Source: Rhodospirillaceae bacterium UBA1479
GTDB taxonomy: Bacteria; Pseudomonadota; Alphaproteobacteria; Rhodospirillales; Casp-alpha2
Length of the DNA stretch: 64,000 nucleotides
Reading direction: 5' to 3'
Assembly (NCBI GenBank): GCA_002325375.1
Contig: DCRZ01000001.1
Location: 412,877-476,876, forward strand
Both the position numbers and the translations under genes were made by a program. Positions 41,660-52,214 of this stretch are shown here, one piece after another. Positions within the stretch are counted from its first letter, which is position 1. Each line of letters begins with the position of its first letter. Under the pieces are notes generated by a model. That model was not told the origin of the DNA. It did not search any database and saw only the letters and a program-made list of their open reading frames with translations.

Positions 41660-42007
41660 ATGAGCGAATTCAACCCGGGCGCAATCGCCAACCTTTTCGC
41701 GGACTTGCCGGACGGCCGGGGGGCGGAGGTGTTCACCCGGTTGGCCGAAGGCGGGGCCTTCCGGCTGGAACGCATCGTCTCCACCGGCCAGGCGACGCCC
41801 GAGGGCGCGTGGTACGATCAGGCCGAAGATGAATGGGTGATTCTGCTCGCGGGCGAAGCCGGGCTATTGATCGAGGGCGCGGCCGCCCCCCATACCCTCA
41901 GACCCGGCGATTTCCTGCTGCTGCCGGCGCATCAGCGCCACCGCGTCGAATGGACGGCGGCGGACGGGGAAACGGTCTGGCTGGCGCTTCATTTCAAGCC
42001 CGCTTGA
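41660..42007 (+). CDS. Small cupin-domain protein
   Basis: A 115-residue single-domain cupin. The two cupin motifs are seen as GAWYDQAEDEWVILLAGEAGLL and PGDFLLLPAHQRHRVEW, with His and Glu that would bind a metal. Function is unknown; related proteins are often annotated as phosphoribosylaminoimidazole carboxylase-like or cupin 2 domain. The ATG at 41660 follows GGAGG; an in-frame ATG at 41630 is possible. tRNA-His follows 90 bases after the stop. Confidence 0.85.
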   Translation: MSEFNPGAIANLFADLPDGRGAEVFTRLAEGGAFRLERIVSTGQATPEGAWYDQAEDEWVILLAGEAGLLIEGAAAPHTLRPGDFLLLPAHQRHRVEWTAADGETVWLALHFKPA

Positions 42008-42097
42008 CGTAAGCGGGGCAGGGGATTACACAGGGCGCTCTTTCGTGGGCCGCGTCCAGTAAATTGGCGGCTCCGGGGCTCGAAAAGGGGTCCGAAT

Positions 42098-42175
42098 GGT
42101 GGCTGTAGCTCAGTTGGTTAGAGCATCGGCTTGTGGTGCCGAGGGTCGTGGGTTCAAATCCCATCAGCCACCCCA
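42098..42175 (+). tRNA. tRNA-His (anticodon GTG)
   Basis: A full cloverleaf with the extra 5' G of histidine tRNAs (G at 42098 opposite the C at 42172). The acceptor GTGGCTG pairs with CAGCCAC. The anticodon stem TCGGC/GCCGA encloses TTGTGGT with GTG at 42133-42135. CCA is encoded at 42173-42175. Its 3' end lies 20 bases from a truncated toxin gene, so it could be an old integration site. Confidence 0.97.
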
Positions 42176-42195
42176 TTTCCTCAAAATTCTGGCAT

Positions 42196-42378
42196 TCAAT
42201 GCCGTTCTGCCGATTGCCGTGCGCAGCACGCCAAACGGTCAACGATGTCGTTGTGATAGCGGTCCGCCTGCTGTGGGGACCAGGTCTTGAAGGTATAAAG
42301 CCAAATCTCTTCCAGATCGCTTTCGGCGCGCGGGGTCAGCCGGTAGGGGACGCCTTTACCCGGCTCCTTACCCGCCAT
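42196..42378 (-). pseudogene. Truncated ParE/RelE-family toxin
   Basis: The 60-residue frame has the N-terminal half of a ParE toxin (YRLTPRAESDLEEIWLYTFKTWSPQQADRYHNDIVDRL, cut here), then a short unrelated tail and a stop. Full ParE proteins are about 95-100 residues and need the C-terminal catalytic-like strand set. The frame ends 20 bases from tRNA-His, so the missing part was lost at that boundary. It overlaps the antitoxin gene by 11 bases, normal for parDE. Toxin activity is unlikely. Confidence 0.75.
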
Positions 42379-42613
42379 GCTTGGCCCGCATCCGTTTCAA
42401 AAATGCGTCACTGTCGAACGGTTGGGGCGGCCCGGACTCTTCTCCGGCAACCAGCGCATCCCGCAAGGCTTTCACCTGCGCCTCGTGTTCCTCCAAAAGC
42501 CGCAATCCCGCCCGGACCACGTCGCTGGCCGAACCGTAGCGACCGGTCCGCACTTGCGATTGAATGAATTCCGCAAAATGATCGCCAAGGGCAACGGACG
42601 TATTGCGCGCCAT
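42368..42613 (-). CDS. ParD-family antitoxin
   Basis: The 81-residue protein has an N-terminal ribbon-helix-helix domain (ARNTSVALGDHFAEFIQSQV, then GRYGSASDVVRAGLRLLEEHE) and a C-terminal toxin-binding tail, the ParD pattern. A GGGAG site lies before the ATG at 42613. The partner toxin downstream is truncated. A 15-base inverted repeat at 42650-42664 is the likely autoregulatory operator. It may survive as an orphan antitoxin that still guards against a full toxin elsewhere; that is speculation. Confidence 0.85.
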   Translation of the reverse strand: MARNTSVALGDHFAEFIQSQVRTGRYGSASDVVRAGLRLLEEHEAQVKALRDALVAGEESGPPQPFDSDAFLKRMRAKHGG

Positions 42614-42649
42614 TTCAAGCTCCCCATAAACAAACCGTTGCGGCAAATG

Positions 42650-42664
42650 TACCAAATTTTGGTA
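42650..42664. promoter_or_regulatory. Probable ParD operator
   Basis: TACCAAATTTTGGTA has perfect 7-base arms with one central base and lies 37 bases upstream of the parD start. Ribbon-helix-helix antitoxins normally bind such repeats to repress their own operon. Confidence 0.6.
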
Positions 42665-42777
42665 ATGATGAAAAGCGCCCCCCTGCAAACCTTGGGCTCG
42701 AACTGCCATCCCATCATCATTGCAATTCGTGACGTACGGTTGTTCGGGATGAACGGCCCTGGCCGCGTCGGTTCGGG

Positions 42778-44046
42778 TTAGGTGCGCGCCACCGGCAATT
42801 CCCGCCAGTGGGTCGTGAAACGCGGTGAGCGGTGGCGCTGGGTCATGTACCAGGTGCGGGGCTGGGGGATTTTGCCGTAGCACAGGGTGCCCGGGCCGTG
42901 TTTGGCGTTCAGGCTATCCATCGTCTGCATCAGCCGGTCGCGGCGCGGGTCGGGGGCGGCGAACAGGCTGCGCGGGGCCAGTTTGGCGTTACAAACCTCC
43001 AGCATGAGGACGCCCGCTTTCTTGTAGGGGATGCCGGGGCGGTACAGCCTGCCGAGGCCCTGCAATGTCGCCCGCACGATGTCCCCCGTATCCGATGTCG
43101 GGAAGGACAATTCCATTGTGACGTTGTTTGCGTGCTGCGGCAGATCGGGGCGGAATGTGTTGCCTTTGATGAACACATTGACGGCGCTTGCCACCAATCC
43201 GCCCTGGCGCAGTTTTTCCGCCGCCCGTGACGCGAAGTGATGCAGGCGGGACGCCAATTCTGCGCGATCCCGCACGGTGGTTCCGAAACTGCGGGAGACG
43301 CACAAGGTCTGCTTGTCGGGGGTAACCTGTTCCAGGGACACGGCGGACAGGCCGTTCAATTCATCGACCGTACGCAAACCGACAACCCCCATGACGTTGC
43401 GCGCCCATTGCCGGTCCACCCGGGCCAGGTCATGGGCGTTGTGGATGTCATGACACTGAAGCCGGTTCGCCCATTTCTTGCCGATCCCCCATACGTCGCG
43501 CACGTCGGTTTCCCTGAGGACATCGGCCCGTGTGTCCGCATCAAGCAGGGCGAATACGCCATCCGGCGATGCCTTGGCCTGACGGTTGGCGATCTTGGCG
43601 AGGGTTTTGGTCGCGCCCAGCCCGAAGCTGACGGAAAGGCCGGTCCATTGCAGGATCATGGCCCGCAAGTCCCGCGCTCTGTCCGCCGCCGCCGCGCCCG
43701 CGCGGGTGTAGTCGATGAAGCATTCATCGATGCTGTAGATTTCCATGTCCGGGGTGTTGGCGGCGATGATGTCCATGAAGCGACGGCTCATGTCGCCGTA
43801 GAGGGTGAAGTTGGCGGAACGCACCTGAACGCACCGGAAGTCCGCCCGCTCTTTAAGCTTAAAGAACGGGGCGCCCATGGCGATGCCCATGGCCTTGGCT
43901 TCCGGTGAACGGGCGATCACGCAGCCGTCGTTGTTGGACAGAACCACTGTGGGCTTGCCGCGCAATTCCGGTTGGAACACACGTTCACACGAGGCGTAGA
44001 AATTATTCGCGTCGGCCAGGGCAAAGACGCGGGTCACGTCAGACAC
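42778..44046 (-). CDS. umuC: Error-prone DNA polymerase V subunit UmuC (Y family)
   Basis: A translesion polymerase of 422 residues. Y-family signatures are LADANNFYASCERVFQPELRGKPTVVLSNNDGCVIARSPEAK (cut here) and the catalytic YSIDECFIDY motif. The little-finger and C-terminal regions follow, with the DNA-binding GIGKKWANRL helix-hairpin-helix. It overlaps umuD by 13 bases, and both are under the LexA box at 44469. The downstream neighbour parD is on the same strand 164 bases away. Confidence 0.95.
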   Translation of the reverse strand: MSDVTRVFALADANNFYASCERVFQPELRGKPTVVLSNNDGCVIARSPEAKAMGIAMGAPFFKLKERADFRCVQVRSANFTLYGDMSRRFMDIIAANTPDMEIYSIDECFIDYTRAGAAAADRARDLRAMILQWTGLSVSFGLGATKTLAKIANRQAKASPDGVFALLDADTRADVLRETDVRDVWGIGKKWANRLQCHDIHNAHDLARVDRQWARNVMGVVGLRTVDELNGLSAVSLEQVTPDKQTLCVSRSFGTTVRDRAELASRLHHFASRAAEKLRQGGLVASAVNVFIKGNTFRPDLPQHANNVTMELSFPTSDTGDIVRATLQGLGRLYRPGIPYKKAGVLMLEVCNAKLAPRSLFAAPDPRRDRLMQTMDSLNAKHGPGTLCYGKIPQPRTWYMTQRHRSPRFTTHWRELPVART

Positions 44047-44435
44047 CGGACCACGTTCTTGACGACGCCCCAGATTTCCGAGTCCTCGCTCATTTCCACG
44101 GCTTTGAATTCGTCATGTTCCGGCGCTTCCGGAACCAGCCACCAGCGCCCCCCCTTCAGGCGCAGGCGCTTGACCACCATTTCCCCAGCCGTGACCGCGA
44201 CGACGATCTGCCCGGACCGGGGCTTGAGGCTGCGGTCGACGATCAGAAGGTCACCGTCGAAGATGCCCGCCCCGGACATGGACCAGCCGGAAACCCGCAC
44301 GATGAAGGTTGCCGCCGGGCGCTCGATAAGGTCGTTGAGATCGAGAACGCCATCCGTGAAGTCTTCTGCCGGGCTGGGGAAACCGGCGGAAACGCGGGAT
44401 GTGAATACCGGCAGCGCGAGGCGTCGATGGGCCAC
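44034..44435 (-). CDS. umuD: UmuD-like S24 peptidase / mutagenesis protein
   Basis: The 133-residue protein has the UmuD fold: self-cleavage site A-G (Ala17-Gly18 in RVSAGFPSP), catalytic Ser52 in GWSMSGAG and Lys89 in EMVVKRL, 37 residues apart as in E. coli UmuD. RecA-stimulated cleavage should produce UmuD'. The start is uncertain: GTG at 44435 keeps the leader clear of the LexA box. An ATG at 44474 lies inside the box and would add 13 residues. No strong ribosome site is seen for either. Cotranscribed with umuC. Confidence 0.85.
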   Translation of the reverse strand: MAHRRLALPVFTSRVSAGFPSPAEDFTDGVLDLNDLIERPAATFIVRVSGWSMSGAGIFDGDLLIVDRSLKPRSGQIVVAVTAGEMVVKRLRLKGGRWWLVPEAPEHDEFKAVEMSEDSEIWGVVKNVVRCLT

Positions 44436-44468
44436 GGGCGTGAATACATGATGATTTCGAATGCATAA

Positions 44469-44483
44469 GAACATAACCGGAAC
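44469..44483 (-). promoter_or_regulatory. LexA box of umuD-umuC
   Basis: GAAC-ATAACCG-GAAC is the direct-repeat LexA site of alphaproteobacteria. Its core GAACATAAC is identical to the box at 28121. It lies 33 bases before the proposed umuD GTG. Confidence 0.8.
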
Positions 44484-44689
44484 ATTAATCCCTGAAGATC
44501 TGGTAACGCAAGAGGAGCCGTCGGCAGGCCGAACAAACTTGTGGATTTTTTCCGGGTCACTCGGGTGTCGTTCAAATGGACGTGTGATTTTGGGATGGCA
44601 CAGGGGCCGATGGGCCATCTAAGGTGGTGAAAACCAAGCGGCCGTTCGGTCGTGCCCATCAAACAAAACCATCCAGAGGACCCATCCCC

Positions 44690-45514
44690 ATGTCATCCGA
44701 TCTCACGGCCGCTGCGCCGGCTGCTGCCCTGTCTCCCGCCCTTGCCGATCTCGCGAACCAGCTCTGGGCTGCCCGCCGGGACGGCGGGACGGTCGATCTC
44801 GACGCCGTGACCCTGCCGCGCACTCTGGATGAGGGCTATGGCGTGCAGGCGGCGGTCGACGGGGCCTGCGGCGCACCCGTCGCGGCCTTCAAGATCGGCT
44901 CGTCCAGCAAGGCGTCCCAGGAAAAGCTGGGCACGGACGAGCCCTGGTTCGGTGCGGTGGCGCAGTCGTTCATGGCGCAAAGCGGGGCCACCGTGCCGTC
45001 CGTCGCCCATACCTTGGCGGTCGAGGGCGAATTCGCCTTTCGCCTGAGCGCCGACCTGCCGGCGCGGGCAGGGGGCTATGCGATCGCCGACGTCCGCGCC
45101 GCCGTCGATCAGGTGGCGGGCGCCATCGAGGTGGTCGGGCGGCGGTTCGAAGGTGGGCCCGAGGGCGGCGCCATGCTGCCGCTGCTGGTCGCCGACGGCG
45201 GAGTGAACGTCGCCCTGGTTCTGGGCAAGGCGCGGGCCTTCACGCCCGACATGGATTTCCGCGACCACGGCGTGGTCATGCGGATCAACGACGCGGAACG
45301 GGGCAAGGGCGTTGGGTCCATGGCGCTCGGCGATCCGCTGAATTCCCTGCTGTGGCTGGTCAACGGCCTGTCGCGGCGCGGGCGCGGCCTGACGGGGGGG
45401 CAGTGGGTGTCGACCGGCACCTGCACGGGCATCGAGCCCGCCGCCCCCGGCGACCGCGCGGTGGCCGATTTCGGCGATTTGGGCGTTGTCGAGGTGACGC
45501 TGGATCGCGGATAA
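44690..45514 (+). CDS. 2-keto-4-pentenoate hydratase / fumarylacetoacetase-family protein
   Basis: The 274-residue protein resembles MhpD/TesE-type hydratases, which add water to 2-hydroxypenta-2,4-dienoate in meta-cleavage pathways. It has the EGEFAFRLSADLP metal-site segment, VADGGVNVALVLG and the late LNSLLWLVNGLSRRG. These hydratases share a fold with FAH proteins. The ATG at 44690 sits after a CAGAGGACC site. A 3-hydroxyisobutyrate dehydrogenase-like gene follows 51 bases later. No ring-cleavage genes adjoin it, so the pathway is open. Confidence 0.85.
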   Translation: MSSDLTAAAPAAALSPALADLANQLWAARRDGGTVDLDAVTLPRTLDEGYGVQAAVDGACGAPVAAFKIGSSSKASQEKLGTDEPWFGAVAQSFMAQSGATVPSVAHTLAVEGEFAFRLSADLPARAGGYAIADVRAAVDQVAGAIEVVGRRFEGGPEGGAMLPLLVADGGVNVALVLGKARAFTPDMDFRDHGVVMRINDAERGKGVGSMALGDPLNSLLWLVNGLSRRGRGLTGGQWVSTGTCTGIEPAAPGDRAVADFGDLGVVEVTLDRG

Positions 45515-45565
45515 GAGATAAACACGACACCCCGCCCAAAGAACAAACGCAAAGAGGATACCTCC

Positions 45566-46486
45566 ATGACACTTCCCGCTGTCGGTTTCATCGGCCTTGG
45601 CACCATGGGCCGGGGCATGGCGCTTAACCTGGTCAAGGCGGCCGAGACGGTGTTCGTCTATGACCCGGTGCCGGAGGCGCTGAAGCTGTTGACCGATGCG
45701 GGCGCCGTCGCCTGCGCCAGTCCGGCCGAGGTCGCGGAAAAGGCCGGCACGGTCATCATCTGCGTGCCCGACGCGCCGCAGGTGCGCGACGTCATGTTCG
45801 GGCCGGGCGGCAACGGCCCCGGCGGCATCGCCGATGCGGAGCGCAAGAACATCACGGTGCTGGACGCCACCACCATGAAGCGGCCCGACGCGCTCGCCAT
45901 CGCCGAGGACGCGGCGGCCAAGGGGATCGCCTATTTCGACTGCCCCATTTCCGGCCTGCCCCGGCGGGCGGCGGACGGCACCCTGACCATCATGTTCGGC
46001 GGCACCAAGGAAGGCTATGACGCGGCCCTGCCGTTCCTCAAGGCCTGTGGCGAGGAGATCATCCACTCCGGACCGCTCGGCGCCGGGCAGGCCATGAAGG
46101 GCCTGAACAACGTGATCTACAACATCAACATCGCGGCGTTCTGCGAGCTGCTTCCGTTGGCCCTCAAATCCGGGATGGGGGTTGAGGCCCTGGAAAAGCT
46201 GGTGCTGACGGGATCGTCCCGGTCCTTTGCCTCGGAGCATTTCGTGCCCAAGGTCCTAAACGGCGATTTCTCCGGCGATTTTCCCATGCAGGGCGCCTAC
46301 AAGGACATCCTAAACGTTCAGAGCCTGGCCAAGGATGCGGACGCCGCCACACCGCTGGCCGATGCCATGACGGCGATCTACGAACGGGCGCTGGAGGCCG
46401 GCTACGGCCAGGGCCCGAAAAGCTCCATGATCAAGTTGTACGAGCAGGATTTGAACGTTCAGTTCCGCAAGCCAGGGAAAGGGTGA
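45566..46486 (+). CDS. NAD(P)-dependent beta-hydroxyacid dehydrogenase (3-hydroxyisobutyrate dehydrogenase family)
   Basis: The 306-residue enzyme has the N-terminal signature VGFIGLGTMGRGMALNLVKA, the substrate-binding motif DCPISGLPRRAADGTLTIM and the catalytic lysine segment GAGQAMKGLNNVIYN. This family includes 3-hydroxyisobutyrate, tartronate semialdehyde and 6-phosphogluconate-like enzymes. The substrate is not predicted. It follows the hydratase gene and may work in the same catabolic route. An AAAGAGGATACCTCC site precedes the ATG. Confidence 0.9.
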   Translation: MTLPAVGFIGLGTMGRGMALNLVKAAETVFVYDPVPEALKLLTDAGAVACASPAEVAEKAGTVIICVPDAPQVRDVMFGPGGNGPGGIADAERKNITVLDATTMKRPDALAIAEDAAAKGIAYFDCPISGLPRRAADGTLTIMFGGTKEGYDAALPFLKACGEEIIHSGPLGAGQAMKGLNNVIYNINIAAFCELLPLALKSGMGVEALEKLVLTGSSRSFASEHFVPKVLNGDFSGDFPMQGAYKDILNVQSLAKDADAATPLADAMTAIYERALEAGYGQGPKSSMIKLYEQDLNVQFRKPGKG

Positions 46487-46581
46487 TCCGTTCCTCCGGG
46501 CAAGGAAATCTTTGCCGCCGCGGCTCTGGGTTGGTATGAGTGCTCGGACGAATATCATACAACCGTCTTCAAAGGTCCGCT

Positions 46582-47099
46582 GTGGCGGAGAATCGAGCAC
46601 CCAACCTGCTGGGCGACGTCAATAAGGCGGAGGATCTGCGTTCCCCCGTTACCCGGTCACTGTTCGAGTATTGGCTGGCGAAGCGCGGTGACCGACCTTA
46701 CCCGGCTTGGTCTGATATTCGTCTCATGGATATTTACAAGGCCGCACCGCATATCGTAGTGCGGGATGTAGTCGACGGCGGTCGTGAATTCCGCTGCCGG
46801 TATGCCGGAACCGGCCTGTCGGGGGTCCTGGGGGTCGACGGCACGGGGCAATTGATCGCCGAGACCTACAGGCGCGGGGCGGCGGCAGTCCTGACGCGCT
46901 ATCAGGCTGTCCTGACGGCTGGACGCCCTTTCCGCGCCGTGGCCTATGTCGAGGCCGTGGAAAAGAACCTGCCGACGGCGTTCGAATCCGTGTATCTGCC
47001 GCTTGCCGGCGCGGATGGAACCATCGGCCACATCATCGTCGCCTACGATTTCACCTACGTTCCCACGCCCGACGAGCCGCGGGCCCCCGGCAGCGTCCG

Positions 47100-47103
<4 letters not shown>
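46582..47103 (+). CDS. PAS_5-domain protein (paralogue)
   Basis: A 173-residue cytoplasmic PAS_5 protein. The conserved opening FEYWLAKRGDRPYPAWSDIRLMDI corresponds to WAARAGANGMPAWADI in the protein at 13606, followed by the VVRDVVDGGREFRCRYAGT core. The GTG at 46582 follows AAAGG with good spacing; the frame is open to a GTG at 46540. Function is unknown. Its stop overlaps the stop of the convergent RND gene by four bases. Confidence 0.78.
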
Positions 47104-50270
<3,167 letters not shown>

Positions 50271-50276
50271 GAGACG

Positions 50277-51452
50277 TCAGGACCCCGTGCGAACCATGAT
50301 TGTACCGTCAGGCAGCAGGTCGGCCTCCTTGGCCATGACCTTGCCGCCTGGTCGCGCACGCTGAATGCCTTTGACGACGATTCTGTCGTCGCGGCCAAGC
50401 CCGCCGTGGATGACGCGCAGGCCTTCGTGCAGGGGGCCCATGTCGACGGGCGCCGCCTTCACGTTGCCGTCGGCATCGACGATCAGCACCATTTTCTTGC
50501 TCTGATCCGAGACCACGGCGGAATCGGGGATCAGCACCGCTTCGTATTCGTCGGATCCGATCAGGCGCAGACGCCCGAACACGCCCGGCACCAGAAAGCC
50601 CGATGAGTTTTCGAACACGGCCTGGGCGCGGATGGTGCCCGTGTTGGGCGACAGTTCGTTATCGACGAAGCTCATACGGCCCTCGCGGGTGAAGCTGTCT
50701 TCGTCCATCAGGCGCACGAACACGGGGTTCGCCGCACTGCGCGACGAATCCCGCCGCCCCGTGGCGTCAAGCCGGGAATACTTCAGAAATTCGGCTTCAG
50801 ATGCGGAAAAGGTGAACAGGATCGGGTCAATGGAGACCAAGGTCGACAGCAGGGTCGATTGGGCCGAGCCGCCCTCGACCAAGTTGCCGACATCGACCCG
50901 GGCGTCGGATACGCGCCCGGAAATCGGCGCCTTCACCTGGGTGAATTCCAGATTCAGCTTGGCGATACGGATCTGCGCCTGGGCCGACAGCACCGTGGAC
51001 TGTGCGGTTGCAAGTTCTGCCTGGCGCTGATCGAAGGTCTCGCGCGAGATGTTGTTGCGTTTCAACAGGCTTTCGGCGCGCTTGAATTCGCGTTCGGCCA
51101 GGTTGACTCGGGTCTTGGCGGCTTCCAGCGATGCCTTGGCGACATCCAATTGGGCCTCGAACGGGCGCGGGTCGATGACGAACAGCAGGTCACCCTTGTT
51201 GACCAGATCGCCGTCCTTGAAATGGATCGATTCCAGAAAACCCGACACCCGGGCGCGAATTTCCACCCGGTTCGTCGCCTCGAAGCGGCCGGTGTATTCA
51301 TCCCATTCGGTGATCTTCTTGATCAGGGGCTTGGCCACGGTCACCGGCATCGGTCCCTGTTGGGCGGCGGCGGGGATGGATATTGCCGCGAATATGACGG
51401 CGGCGAGCGCCCAGACGGCGGACAGGGGAAGCAGACGGGGGAAAATCACCAT
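50277..51452 (-). CDS. RND efflux periplasmic adaptor (membrane fusion protein)
   Basis: The 391-residue adaptor has an N-terminal signal or anchor (ALAAVIFAAISIPAAAQQG), then a biotinyl-lipoyl domain (IRARVSGFLESIHFKDGDLVNKGDLLFVID, cut). A coiled-coil hairpin (about 95-165) and beta-barrel and proximal domains complete the MexA/AcrA layout. It links the RND pump to an outer-membrane channel. It is the first gene of a two-gene operon with the pump. No repressor gene of TetR type lies nearby; the 223-base gap to bolA holds its promoter. Confidence 0.93.
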   Translation of the reverse strand: MVIFPRLLPLSAVWALAAVIFAAISIPAAAQQGPMPVTVAKPLIKKITEWDEYTGRFEATNRVEIRARVSGFLESIHFKDGDLVNKGDLLFVIDPRPFEAQLDVAKASLEAAKTRVNLAEREFKRAESLLKRNNISRETFDQRQAELATAQSTVLSAQAQIRIAKLNLEFTQVKAPISGRVSDARVDVGNLVEGGSAQSTLLSTLVSIDPILFTFSASEAEFLKYSRLDATGRRDSSRSAANPVFVRLMDEDSFTREGRMSFVDNELSPNTGTIRAQAVFENSSGFLVPGVFGRLRLIGSDEYEAVLIPDSAVVSDQSKKMVLIVDADGNVKAAPVDMGPLHEGLRVIHGGLGRDDRIVVKGIQRARPGGKVMAKEADLLPDGTIMVRTGS

Positions 51453-51675
51453 GAGAATTGCTCTCTGATTTTTAACGGAATGACTGTTCTGGATAGGCGC
51501 AAAAAAAACCGGGCACGGGCCCGAGGTATGCTTGATGCGTGAACATCGACCTCATCGGTGAAAATTTCAAGCGTGAATTTTGCACCGCAGCAAAGAAATT
51601 ACCGATGCGTCCGGCCGCCGGTGCGGGGCAGGCGAGAAGGTAAGGACGGAAAACACCCCGGTGACGGGAGGAGTC

Positions 51676-52008
51676 TCACCCGGCCTCGGCCTTGGCGCCA
51701 CCCATGCATTGGGGGGACGCCAGGGTGCGTCCGCCGCGCGTTTGCCATTCTCCGGCCGTGTAGGTTTCCATGGACAGGGCGTGAATGGGGCCGGCGAGTT
51801 CGTCCGCCAGAACGGCGTTGACCGTCTGGTGGCGTTTGATTCGGTTCAGGCCGTCGAACCGGGGAGAGACGACGATCACCTTGAAATGGCTTTCCGATCC
51901 CGGGGGCACCGAATGCATGTGGCTTTCGTTGATCACCTCAAGATGGTCCGGTGTGAGGGATTCGGTCAGTTTTCTCTCGATTGACTGTTGAACGTGCACG
52001 GCATGCAT
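51676..52008 (-). CDS. bolA: BolA family protein
   Basis: A 110-residue BolA-like protein with the class II KH fold. Signatures are SIERKLTESLTPDHLEVINESHMH and FKVIVVSPRFDGLNRIKRHQTVNAVL; the conserved His in INESH binds an Fe-S cluster with a monothiol glutaredoxin. BolA proteins act in iron-sulfur trafficking and stress morphology. A Cys- and Gly-containing C-terminal extension of about 15 residues follows. It is divergent from tkt across 206 bases. Confidence 0.93.
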   Translation of the reverse strand: MHAVHVQQSIERKLTESLTPDHLEVINESHMHSVPPGSESHFKVIVVSPRFDGLNRIKRHQTVNAVLADELAGPIHALSMETYTAGEWQTRGGRTLASPQCMGGAKAEAG

Positions 52009-52214
52009 CCTTGTGTTCGGGCTGTCTTAGGGCCTTAATCTAGGGACCGCCCTGCGTGACGACAAGTTTTCCCCGTTATGCGCGATTTATCCCCGTTTGG
52101 CGGCTTGCCCTGGGCACGGCGAACGGTTATTCATGCCGCAGCCGTCCGGTCCTGAAATCCGGCCAGATTCCCTGGTTCGTCGGGCGGCGGCGACGTCCGC
52201 TTCAGGAGACTCCC

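Noticed and set aside
41994..42242. Minus-strand frame across tRNA-His
   Set aside because: The stretch GFEPTTLGTTSRCSNQ is the well-known spurious translation of the antisense of a tRNA gene; it is not a protein-coding gene.
44693..46240. Long minus-strand frame opposite the hydratase and dehydrogenase genes
   Set aside because: Both plus-strand genes have full family signatures; the minus frame is a GC-rich shadow without motifs.
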